Shown here piece after piece: positions 54,618 through 64,000 of a DNA stretch of 64,000 bases (the stretch's first letter is position 1; each line of letters begins with the position of its first letter). The notes beneath the pieces are model-generated. The model was given only the letters and a program-made list of their open reading frames with translations, ran no database searches and had not been told where the DNA came from. The position numbers were made by a program, and so were the translations under genes. Source of the stretch: Puccinia triticina. Taxonomy: Eukaryota > Basidiomycota > Pucciniomycetes > Pucciniales > Pucciniaceae. The stretch covers positions 4,526,001-4,590,000 of the forward strand of contig NC_070566.1 in NCBI RefSeq assembly GCF_026914185.1, in the 5' to 3' direction.

Positions 54618-56720
54618 CTAGTGGAAGAGCCCAAAGGTTTTGAAGGAAAATAAACTATCAGAGTATGGAGCAACAGTACTCGAAGAAGACGGAGACGACC
54701 AAGGGGGAGGAAGGATAAGCTGGCCGCGAAGGTTGATGGATAGCGATGAAGCGGAGGAAGAGGAGGAGAAGCCGCGGGCGCCGACGGAATCTGTATCAAG
54801 GAGTTTGCCGACGCAGTTTGCGAGCATGGCGTTTCCCGCCTTGTCTTCCGCCGGGCGTGCCGACGGGAGTCGAAGAGGCAGGGCCGATGAGGATGTGGCG
54901 TTGGTGGGCAAGTTGGGAGGATGAGCGGGAGGCAGCTAGGGGCGAGCCGGGCTCGCCGGCCGACTGCGTCCCGCCCGTCCCGTCTGACCCCTTTCCTTGC
55001 TGTTGCTGCTGTTGCTGGTGCATGTGGATGGTCTCGACGGGCGATAAACCGGCATTCGAGCTCCTGCCATTCGGATTTCCTTGCTGATCCTGTCCAAGAT
55101 TCGTCCACTTCCAGATCATCAAAATCCCGCTTCCGCAATCAAAAACGCTTAGTAAATGGGGAAAAAGGCTTACCCTGAGAGACAACAGTTTAAGTTGAGC
55201 AGTGATTTCCTCTTCGACACCAGCAGTACCAAGGCCAGCAACTCCGGGACCGGCGCTGTTGATAAGACTCTTATCTGAAAGGATGGTTCCGTTGGTGAAT
55301 TTGACGGCCTGTTGGGCCGCGTGCCCTTTGTGATTGAGCTGGAAATGCGAGCGAGGATCCACGTCCCGCTCTTCCTTAATCGCGTCGTATTTTGTCCTCA
55401 GGAATTGTTGTTCTTGGGTCGTAATCACTCGATCATGCGAGTTGATCAACTTGCATATCGTCACCGCAAAAAGAGAGATGTTGAGCTACGGACGCTGTCA
55501 AGTTGAAAGAGAAATAGAGAGAACTCACAGACACTTCATCGTCAGTTGCACCAATCATATCTTCCTAAAGTTTACAAGCACTGACGATCTTACGGCCTTC
55601 ACTATCGTAACCGACCTGGTCGTCATCGATCGATGAGCCGCCCTCCTGACGATCATCGCCGACTCTATCTGGGCGAGTTCTCAGGGGCTTCTCGAGGTCG
55701 AAGAGCCAGCCGTTACCGACGATGGAGGGGTCCCTCAAGATCTTGATCTTTCCCCAACTATCCTATCCCATCGGAATCAACACCTTGTCTCGATCGACGA
55801 CGTTATAAGCCTTACAAGGGCTAACAGGAACAGTCGGACATTCGCTGGTGCCGTTCCTGCGGTGGCTGATGTACCGGGAGCTGTCGAGGAGGAGACCAGT
55901 TGGTCAAAGAGACGATGGAGGGCGTAGGACCTGAGTCAGAGCAAGCTCTCGGGGTTTTTCTGGTTGGTGAAGAAGAGCGCGCCCCGAAGCGGAGACAGAT
56001 GGAGCGGAGGACCTGGTCGAACTGCTCCTCCTTGAAGTCCTTCTCCTTCTCCAGCTCGTCGATCTCGTCTGAAGTTGTGCCCACCACCACGACCCCGATC
56101 CGCATGTTTTGCGCCAGTGTGCCCGGGGGGAATGGCGGATCGAGATGAATGTTTGTGTTCCCGGCCGTGCCACTTGTCTCGCCATCTGTTGACGCCGAGG
56201 CTTGTCCTACGGCTTTTCGACGTGCGATCGGTGCTGGTATTCTAGCGCCTCTTACGACTCTTCGATGATGTATCCCCCTCGCTCGGCTGGTTGGCCACCC
56301 TCTGCAGGCTTGATTGCGTCCTTTATCGACTCGGTCACCGACAGGATGAGTGCCAGCCAACGGACGAGTGATGTGTGCAGTGAATGCGGATGGGTGAAGG
56401 GAATCAAGACTAAAATCAATGACTGATACAACAAGCAGAAAGATCTTTCGGTCAGGGTGTTTTCCAGGTTGAACAAGAGTCGATGGTTGGCCTTCTTTGG
56501 ACTCGTTAGCATATAATCAGGGGCGGAATGGCTTACCTCTCGCAGCGAGTCAGCATTTAGGATCAGGGGGAGTGAGTTAGAGTATGGTGGTATGTAGTGC
56601 GGAAGGGATTTGGTGAAGGGACCGAAAAAAAAGGCCAAGCGATGTACAGTGCACGGACTGGCCATCCTCGCCGTCGTCGCCGGTGTGGACGGTCGTGTTA
56701 ACCACGTCGTGCCCATCGTT
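54618..56720 (-). pseudogene. Cytoplasmic dynein light intermediate chain (DLIC) relic
   Basis: Dynein LIC couples the motor to cargo adaptors. Minus-strand segments in order: SNSLPLILNADSLRE with a GTAAGC donor, SLVRWLALILSVTESIKDAI, RIGVVVVGTTSDEID, KEEQFDQVLRSICLRFGA, ALFFTNQKNPESLL, LRSYALHRLFDQL, YNVVDRDKVLIPMG, DSWGKIKILRDPS, EQQFLRTKYDAIKEERDVDP, and a Gln-rich tail. 'WDSWGKI', 'RSICLRFGAALFFT' and 'RSYALHRLF' are DLIC signatures. In-frame stops interrupt conserved strings: TGA at 55936-55938, TAG at 55763-55765 (exactly where Trp is expected) and TAG at 55565-55567. Several joins need frameshifts. The N-terminal P-loop region was not found. It is a multiply damaged copy, or possibly a badly assembled one. 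Confidence 0.7.
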
Positions 56721-57232
56721 GAGGAATGGAGGGATTATTATTACTGGTACTGTTGTTGTTGATGTTGTTACTACCAAAGGCCAAATGTTGTGAGCCAGTC
56801 GGACCGGAAGCCTGACACGCTCCTCCAGAGTCCAGATGGCGGAGGATGACGGTCACCAGGGGACTGCAGGGCCCTGGTAGCATCCGGCATGCCCCTCATC
56901 GCGCCACGGGACGAGCCAGTCCCGCCCAGCCAGTGCACAGTGACAACGCCAAATCAGCAGGAACTGGCGCGGTCAAAGTACTTCATGTGCATTACCAATT
57001 GAAAAAAAGTCAGGTTGGACAAGAGATATTGGCGATGACCGGACTGGTCCCAATCTCTTCAACCATACATACCATACTCACCCTGGCGGTAAGAACCCTT
57101 CCGCATTCGGATGGCTTTCGTCGACACGGGGATGGAACTGTTGGGTAGTAAGTTGGATCTGTTTTGATCCCCCTTATAAAATCACTTACCTTTCCCCTTG
57201 ATTGCCTAGAAAAATCCCTCCAGTAACTCATC

Positions 57233-57584
57233 ATGTCATTCGCCGAACAACTCTCAAAAACCACTCCTGGTTCGTAGTACAGTGTCTACTTCTTTACCTT
57301 TGAAAACAGTTTCTAACTTGATATTCTTATCCTCACCACCAGATTTGATGTTGGTGGTGCTGGCTATCACCGTTGTTGTGATTTTTGCTGGTAGAACCTT
57401 TTCCTTTTCAAAATAACACCTTTGAATGGACTGACTGATTTACTCAAGCACAACAGTCCATCGGCTTTGCCCGCCCGTTGCTGTGGAGAACAAGCGAGTT
57501 GAGGAGCGACTCGCCAAAATCGAGAAGCAACTCGCCAAAAACAAACTCGCAAACGAAGCAGCTAACTCGACACCCGCAAGATAA
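57233..57584 (+). CDS. 70-aa single-pass membrane microprotein (three exons)
   Basis: Exons 57233-57269, 57343-57390 and 57457-57584 join in phase from ATG to TAA. The protein is MSFAEQLSKTTP, then a hydrophobic helix LMLVVLAITVVVIFAV, then a charged region with RVEERLAKIEKQLAKNKLA, probably a short coiled coil. Exon 2 (48 nt) encodes almost exactly the membrane helix. The gene is divergent from the DLIC relic, so the two may once have shared a promoter at 56900-57230. Family unknown; a tail- or signal-anchored small protein of the ER or mitochondrial outer membrane would fit. The open frames are too short for standard finders. Confidence 0.7.
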
Positions 57585-58688
57585 TCCTCGACCACCTTGC
57601 CTCCCAATATTCCTTTCTTGTCATCACCCCAATTCCTTTTACTTGTGTATATCAATTTTTCTCTGCTTCTTTTTCCTGTACACATTGCCTGATCTCCTTT
57701 TTCCATTTTCTTGTGCATATTGGTTTGTTCTTCTTATCTCCCTTTTATCTTCTGCTCTTCTTTAGTCCGTCTGCTTTTTAATCCAGTCATTCACTCTAAT
57801 CAATCCTAATCTTCCATCCGGATAAGTATCACTGTTTTGGCGAGAACAAGTGCGCTGAGGAGGAGGCTGCCTCTCTGGCAAGTCGATGCACCTTCCAACT
57901 GCCACTATCCGCATGCACCACTTTGGATTTGAGCGAGATCTTTTCTTTCTGTATTTCTTTTGAATTGCTTCGTTGGTTTGGTCAGATAAATTTTTGTAAA
58001 TCAAGCTTCATTACTTCAGGGATTCCTGAAAAAAGGGTTCTTCCACCTCAAACTCGCAACAACGTACCAAATCCGAACAATCACCCCCGCCCTACTGTAG
58101 CTCGCAGTGTGGCATAATTCAACCCAAAGCACTATCAAGAGCTCAACTCCGATACGCTCTCATTACCGCAAGCAATGATGACATCCTCTCACCGAGCGTG
58201 CAAAAGCGCACAAGCAAGCGCGGCTCGAAAGACTCCGCTGCAACAAAATAACTTTGTTTGGCCTAAAGCCTAGCTCGAGAGACCCTGTCGCGATCATGAC
58301 TAATCCTAACTTCAGGGACCCTGTCCCGATCATGCTTGAGAAGGAGGAGAGAATTTTTATAGATCCAGATAGATGCTAGCGACACTCAGCCATGCAAAAG
58401 CGTGAAACACACGCTCTCCTCACAAAGCCTGCAAGACGAGATAAAGTGTGACAAGAACGTGTTTCTTCTCTGATCCGACTGAATCTTTAGGATATTCGGC
58501 GCAGACGGCGCGAAGAAACACCACGAGGTGAGCATAAACTTAAAATATATCAAAGATTGACACCAGTGTTGCTTTGCGAGAAAAAATAAGTGCGTAAATG
58601 AATAGATAATGCGTAGGAACATTCAAGTGCACCCTTGTCACAACATAGTTTAGCGGAGAGAAATTGAATAGAATTTTAGCAAGGCTGG
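57585..58688. other. Intergenic
   Basis: Pyrimidine-rich to 57800. At 58270-58330 two similar 'GACCCTGTC-CGATCATG' segments form a short direct repeat. No gene supported. Confidence 0.4.
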
Positions 58689-59671
58689 TTAAAAGGACGG
58701 GACCAAGTTTGATGGGATTTTGAAGTTCTTCCTGGTGGTTGGCTTGTCCGCAGGTATACCTTCGCGAACATCATCAGACACGGTGTCAACGGGAACGTTT
58801 GAGGTAATCGACGGAGATTTTTTCGAGCCGGAGGTGGAAGGGTCATCGAATGACTTTGGTGGAACCAGGGTGGTACCGTTGGCACTGGTAGTAGGTTTTT
58901 GACCGCCGGTGGAGCCTGAGTGTGCACCGGTATCGTGGGACGAATGGTTCATGTACTCATGACACCAGGACAAAGCAAGATAGTATTTGTCACCTTTTCC
59001 GTTGTGCTTATCGTCACCTCCGGTTTTATTACTGCTAGGACTGGCTAGAGCGTCGGTGGTGATTCCGGGACTCTTCTTTGGGGGAATGATGGCCGAACTG
59101 TTTCCTTTGTCGTCGAGCATCACAGTGCCCTTCTCGGATGAGTTACCGGAGATAAGAAAATGGCACAATGTCTTGATTACCTCGGCAGGAGGCTGGGCGG
59201 TCGTGCCGTTCTTCGGTTTGGTTGGTCCGGAGGGGGCGCTTTGCTTCGTGACCTTCGAGACATGCTCAGATGTTTCGGCTGGATCGGCTGCGAGCAGTGA
59301 CAGGTCCGACTGACTGCTACCCTCGCCATCTGAGACAGTTTTCAGAAACAAAATCAGTCTATCTGAGCTACGATCTGGTAAGTGGTTGTCATAGGGGGTA
59401 GTTTACTGACCGTCTTTCTCATCAAATCCCCTAGGCCCCCAGCCATAAACCATACGGCGCGTCTTGGTTGTGGTGTGACGAGGTGTAGCGGTCTTGGGCA
59501 TTAAGAGGGTGTCCGACCGACGGAGAACTCCCGGACGTAAATCAGTGTGTCTGGGGCCTGCAGAAGCAACAAAAGTAAAACTGGGATCAGATGAGGTTCA
59601 CTCGGTCATCGGAGGCGAAATTCCATACCTATGTTGCGAGTTCGCTCTGGGCCGACACCGTTAATCGGCAT
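58689..59671 (-). CDS. Ser/Thr/Pro-rich hypothetical protein, 276 aa (three exons)
   Basis: Exons 59671-59629, 59557-59411 and 59329-58689 join in phase from ATG to stop. The start is MPINGVGPERTRN. Exon 2 ends with RRMVYGWGPRGFDEKD. Exon 3 contains PAEVIKTLCHFLISG, DKYYLALSWCHEYMNHSS and long Ser/Thr/Lys-rich low-complexity linkers, ending FKIPSNLVPSF. No signal peptide or membrane segment, so a secreted effector is unlikely. Mostly disordered, with one short ordered 'YYLALSWCHEYM' patch that may bind a partner. No family recognised. Confidence 0.7.
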
Positions 59672-61504
59672 AATGGACTGTGCTTCAACTGACGAAACCG
59701 AAGAGCAAAAAGACACAGATCAAAAAGGTGTCCCTCCAAGGTTTCAAACCTAAAAGCATCAGCAGGACTGACATTCAGAATGCGAGTAAGGAGCTGCGCT
59801 TATCGACACCACGACAAGAGCAACCATCAAAAAGTTGAAAATGGTGGAAGGGGACTGCATCTTGGCAATATTTGTTTCAGTAACAACACCTGTTTATTAA
59901 CTGATACGCTGGATAGGATTGTTGGCAATGTTGAAATTTCGCAATGTTGGTTAAGCGCGGCGTGGCTGAGGGAATGCGGCACACAGAAGGGTGCTTCATT
60001 TATAGAGCAGGGGCAGGCTCGCCAAAGACAATCAAGCCACGACATGCAGTAAGTGACATCGCACTATGCAGTGTGACTGAGATCAGATGAGGTGGACCTT
60101 TCTGTGCCCTTGGTAAGCTTCGAGTGATCTGGGGTCACTACATACTGACAGTGATGCTGCCACTGCCCGGCGAAAAGAAAATTCATAGCAAAGCATACAC
60201 AAGCCTGCAGAAGCACGTAAACGTTCATGGATTCACCAATCCATCTTGCACCAGTTGAGATCTCAGCGACACAATTTCCAGTTTGGACTCGAAGCCCACT
60301 GCTGCCGTATGGTGTGTGGTCGACTTGGGGACTTGACTCCGTACAACAAAGCATTGAGGGGAAGATCACGACGCGCGGGAGCTCGCGAGCCTCTATGCAT
60401 TCGTGTCGAAGCCGGAGGTTTGGGTCCCATATCTTCCTGCATGGGTTGCAAACGGAAGGGTTTCCGAAGCTCCCTCCTAGATCTTTCTCCTCGCTTTGGT
60501 GCGTGCATTTCATGTGAGATGAGCAGTCACGTCAGAGCAGGCCCAGAGCTGACATGTGGTAGGGGTATCTAGTACACACTCCCGCAAGATGCCATAAGGC
60601 TTTGAAGACACGTCTAGAAGATTCATACATAAATAAACAACATTATAGTGTGCCCAATCGGAATGTTTGCTGTTCTCGTTCATCCGGATTGGTCACATGT
60701 CTCTGCCAACCTGGTCAATAAGCTTGAATCCACCGCAGGCTTGTTCCAACTCTCTTTGTTGTTTGTTGAGATTTGCGCGTGCCAAAGGACACAAGAGAGT
60801 TCGCTCCTGATCCAAGTTTAGCCCGCCTCTGACGCGTCCGAGTCGACCCACGCGCTTGAAGCCAACAATCTTGATACATTGACAGACCTAAAAATCAAGG
60901 GACCCGAACAGGCATCTCAAGCTAATCTGACGGCATCTTAACTAAGGACATGACGAACACGAAACGTCAAGCATGTATTCTGGTGGAACTGCGGGTATTT
61001 GGGCACCCGGCATCCGTTTGTCTGGAAGAACTTCAGACTATGGATGACTTCCCATCACATCTACCCTGGGACCCTCGCAGTTGTGGATACATAGCCGAAA
61101 AATCGAGATTTTCGCCTCAGATCTTGGAGGGAAGTCCCCCAGTACCATTTTCATATTCTAAGGGAGAAATTGATATGGAGAACTATGTACTAAAACGGGA
61201 AAGAAAATACTTCTTCAACTGACTCGAATAGACGGTAGCATAAAACGGTTCAATGACAACAGATAGGAAAAGTAATAGAAACAAAAATTGACATAGGAAT
61301 CAGGATGCAAAGAGTACAGCAAACGCACAAGATATATTTGATAACCAAGTGGCGACACAAAGAAAGAGGCTGCGAGCTATAAAACAGACGCAAAGATGAT
61401 GCTGATAGGGTACATTATACATCGGATAGGTCTGCTGACGAAAGTAGAATTCACAACAAGCGTTATTCATACATATGTTTTATATAAAAAAATATACCGG
61501 TAGA
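59672..61504. other. Intergenic, weak open frames at 60064-60517
   Basis: Both strands are open near 60064-60517. The minus reading contains NPSVCNPCRKIWDPN and a few cysteines but no full motif. The rest has no supported gene. Confidence 0.35.
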
Positions 61505-62453
61505 TCATAGTTTGCTGCTACGGGACCCAGCAATTGATTTCGAAAGGGAAACCGAGGATGGTGAGGGTTCCTGAAGAAAGTACGGTGTGAATCAGTCTTT
61601 CTAAGTATGTGCCAAAAGAGGGCAAAAAAAAGTTTGTCATACTTGACCAGCTAAAAGAATTTTCTCGCGCTCGTGAGAAATAATTCGTTCGACTTTGAGT
61701 GCCTTGTCGAGGTTACCTCGGACCTTGATCCGGTTGGCAGCATAAAGCTTTTGAGGATTCATCTGTTATCATAAAACAGAAATCGATTTTCAGGGTCGTC
61801 TGGGCAACAAATACAAGCAGACCCTTGGCCGAGAACGACCTACCTCCCCGGTGGCCAGAGCTACTAGGTCGTTATCTGAACACCATATCGTAACGTCCGG
61901 CTTGAACGGTGCCTTTCCTTTAGCGACCCGGCCCTTCTTCTTCATGTCTACAAACCACATCGCCTCTTTGCCTGCTTTATTTTTGATCACAAATCTGCCA
62001 TAGCAAGCGAAGAAAGTAAAATGAAGGGGTTTATTTTTTCCATCTTTGAGATGTAGCAAAGTCCGACTATTGACTCAACTGGTAACAAGTCTTGATCATT
62101 TTTACCAGTTTTTTTCGTGAAGGAAAGGTATGATTGGTTACTGAGCCACTGGTGGTGTCTCCTTCCTGAAACCAACTCATGCTCAGTAAAATGAGAGAAG
62201 GGGATAATCAAGATCATGTGAGGTGACTAACCCGCAGTAATACATCAATTAATGCAATCACTTTTGATGTCGCAAACCCCTCTTCAGATAAATTGGGATC
62301 ATTTAGAGCCGACTGGACAGATTGTAAGCGGGCGGGAAAAAGCTTCTGTTCAACTTTGGGGGAAACATCGAGTATGCACAAGCTTTGAACCCATCATACT
62401 TGGAGTTGCCTTTTGAGTTCTTGATTGGGTGGATCTCCTCCGGAAGCCACCAT
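61505..62453 (-). CDS. SCP2: SCP2 sterol-binding domain protein with peroxisomal SKL tail
   Basis: Small lipid-binding protein of the sterol carrier protein-2 family. The start MVASGGDPPNQELKRQLQ is at 62453 with a GTATGA donor. The next exon contains ARLQSVQSALNDPNLSEEGF and SKVIALIDVLLR. The SCP2 core exon 61994-61844 reads FVIKNKAGKEAMWFVDMKKK and APFKPDVTIWCSDNDLVALA, ending at GTAGGT. Exon 61762-61643 reads MNPQKLYAANRIKVRGNLDK and ALKVERI. The last exon, 61570-61505, ends AGSRSSKL then stop. SKL is a type 1 peroxisomal targeting signal and appears only with the GTATGA donor at 61642, which also keeps phase. The joins between 62240 and 61995 are not fully resolved. Confidence 0.85.
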
Positions 62454-62791
62454 GGTTAGTTCGTTCTTCGGGTCTCTCGCTAGGATTCAGGGTCGTATCG
62501 AGTTTGTTTACAGATGCTCATTAAGAGGCATCCAAAGAGGGCGGTGTTCGCAGTATCGATTGTCGAATCGGGCCTTTCGGGGAGTCGAGTTGGGTTTGGA
62601 ATCGAATGAGATGAATTGCGAGGTTTGTTTGTTGAGCCACTGCGCTGATCTCTCGGAGACATCATGATGATGACGTACCCCCCGGGGCATCAGAGCGTAT
62701 GTATATACGGGCCAATGTACCCCGTGTCGGGACCGGAATCGCCGGACTCGGATCGGGATGTCGGACCAGCTCTACACGGGCCTACCCGGGA
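62454..62791. promoter_or_regulatory. Divergent promoter interval between SCP2 and the FIST-domain gene
   Basis: A 338-bp interval separating two divergently transcribed intact genes, so it must hold both promoters and 5' UTRs. No motif recognised. Confidence 0.4.
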
Positions 62792-64000
62792 CCGATGCGC
62801 CGGGTGGCATCCTTAAAAGTCTTACTTCTTAGGCTCCCTGCGACCGAAAGACTCCTGTCGACAAGAACGATGGCCACCAAGCATTGCCTGTTGAAGCCGC
62901 ACTCTCTGGGAATCAAGCTCCGACGTACATATTGGACGGCCACCACCTTCCGGTCCAGCTCACCACAAAAATTGGTCGACACAGTCCAACAGACCCTCTC
63001 AGCATTCACATCCGGTGCTCTAGCAGGTGTTGCAGCCCCTCCGCCGGTGGTGCTCTACACAATCTCAAAACGTATCCCATCCGAACCTCTGGAAAGACTG
63101 GTGCAGAGCTTCCAAGACTTGGAGCCCTTGATCGAGCCGATCGGCTGTCTCGCTGAGGATCCCTCGATGGGTCTTCATTCCGTCTCAATTGCCAAATGGT
63201 CTGGGGCCTCGACCGAATTGGTACCCTTCACCTCAACTATCCGATCTCGCGCCTCCATCTCTGTCGGCAGGGAGATCATTCCCTCCGAGAGAATTGATTC
63301 AACAGCCGATTACATGGGTAAAGCCCATCAAGCTGGAGCCGAGTCGACTGGCGCTGACCTATTACCTGAAGAGCTAAGAAGAATACCGTCAGCATGCTTG
63401 GTGGGCCTCTCTGATTGACCCAAAAAAATGACCTGATCTTCTTTGTCTTCCACTTACCCACATCATCATCATAAAGGCCAAGCTCAATCGATAGCTTGAT
63501 TTTTTTCAGTGCACCTTCACCCCAGCCATTCTTGAACATCCTCCAGCGAACCTTCCCCTCAGCTAACCTGATGGGACTTGTTGGATCCTCCACCGCTTTT
63601 GAAACCGGAAGAAAGTCCACCTTGTTTAGAAATCGCACCATCTTGGGTGAGCACGGGGCCGTCGGAATCGCCGTTCTCAAACGAGCAAACGCCTTATCGA
63701 CCAGTCCCATAGTCAAGTATCAAAACATGGAGGCTCTCGGAGCGCCCATGCAAGTTACTGAGTAAGTTCTCAGTCGATCCCTTGTTTCCTCTTTGTCGAA
63801 AAAGCACGAATTGAAGAACTTATTAATATAAATTTTGCAGGGCACAGGGCAATATCATCCTGACACTAGATTCGAAGAGGGCGACAGGATATCTTCTTGA
63901 GTTGATCAAGAAGTCTGGCCATATCAATGAGGCACATACATCATCAGATGTCATCATCAGCAAAGAAAAGGAATTCTATCTCGGGTTTTTGGATGACCTA
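62792..64000 (+). CDS. FIST-domain protein, mitochondrial-type N-terminus, partial (3' end outside)
   Basis: In-frame ATGs occur at 62792 and 62870. The N-terminus (MRRVASLKVLLLRL) is Arg/Leu-rich without acids, like a mitochondrial presequence. Exon 1 contains FTSGALAGVAAPPPVVLYTI, LEPLIEPIGCLAEDPSMGLH and RASISVGREI. Exon 2 (about 63510-63761, donor GTAAGT) contains NILQRTFPSANLMGLVGSST, FETGRKSTLFRNRTILG and GAVGIAVL. Exon 3 begins at 63841: GNIILTLDSKRATGYLLELI, then EKEFYLGFLDDL at the window edge. The 'SS..FETGR..TLF.N......GAVGIA' and '.EFYLG..D' pattern is that of FIST sensory domains in fungal homologues. The join between exons 1 and 2 (63398-63509) is uncertain in phase. Confidence 0.65.

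Overview
This is a gene-poor, repeat-dominated stretch of a fungal nuclear genome, most likely a rust fungus (Basidiomycota, Pucciniales). The evidence is short GT-AG introns of about 40-110 bp in nearly every recognisable gene, a siderophore-type MFS relic, a FIST-domain protein, an SCP2 protein ending in SKL, and very dense DNA transposons (Helitron, hAT, CACTA-like, TA-target MITEs). The species is inferred; no marker gene is present.

Layout. 1-1006: partial GC-rich gene on the minus strand. 1247-2437: intact six-exon CoA-type NUDIX hydrolase. 3231-3407: MITE. About 4686-6634: broken hypothetical gene. About 7430-21385: a large Helitron. It carries a RepHel gene (14597-19024) and five small intron-bearing genes that I read as divergent beta-barrel/OB-like proteins, and ends in a hairpin plus CTAG followed by T. 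21682-28494: a 46-bp satellite of about 144 self-complementary units. 28495-33700: a Helitron 3' end, a tRNA-like gene split by a 998-bp CACTA-like element, and a 1,020-bp hAT element filled with hairpin minisatellite. 34000-37262: relics of a hypothetical gene, a coatomer gamma piece and a siderophore transporter. 37800-42770: MITE, G-rich minisatellite, and a 173-bp satellite in two opposed arms. 43357-53785: three more Helitron 3' ends, more MITEs, a second hAT element and one multi-exon hypothetical gene. 54618-64000: the most gene-like end, with a dynein light-intermediate-chain relic, a 70-aa membrane microprotein gene, a Ser/Thr-rich protein, an SCP2 protein and a FIST-domain gene running off the edge.

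Two themes connect the window. First, nonsense changes of the C-to-T type (CGA to TGA, CAA/CAG to TAA/TAG) recur in RepHel, one OB-like gene and the host-gene relics; three of the four in the Helitron sit in a TCG context, consistent with CpG deamination or RIP-like hypermutation. Second, Helitron termini are scattered across the window, so replicative capture is a reasonable explanation for the gene fragments. The most interesting candidate system is the Helitron with its own cluster of small OB-like genes, one on the opposite strand, around a RepHel gene. I had no alignment tool; gene models come from hand translation and splice-site phase matching, and fold assignments beyond RepHel, NUDIX, SCP2, FIST, MFS, COPI gamma and DLIC are inference.
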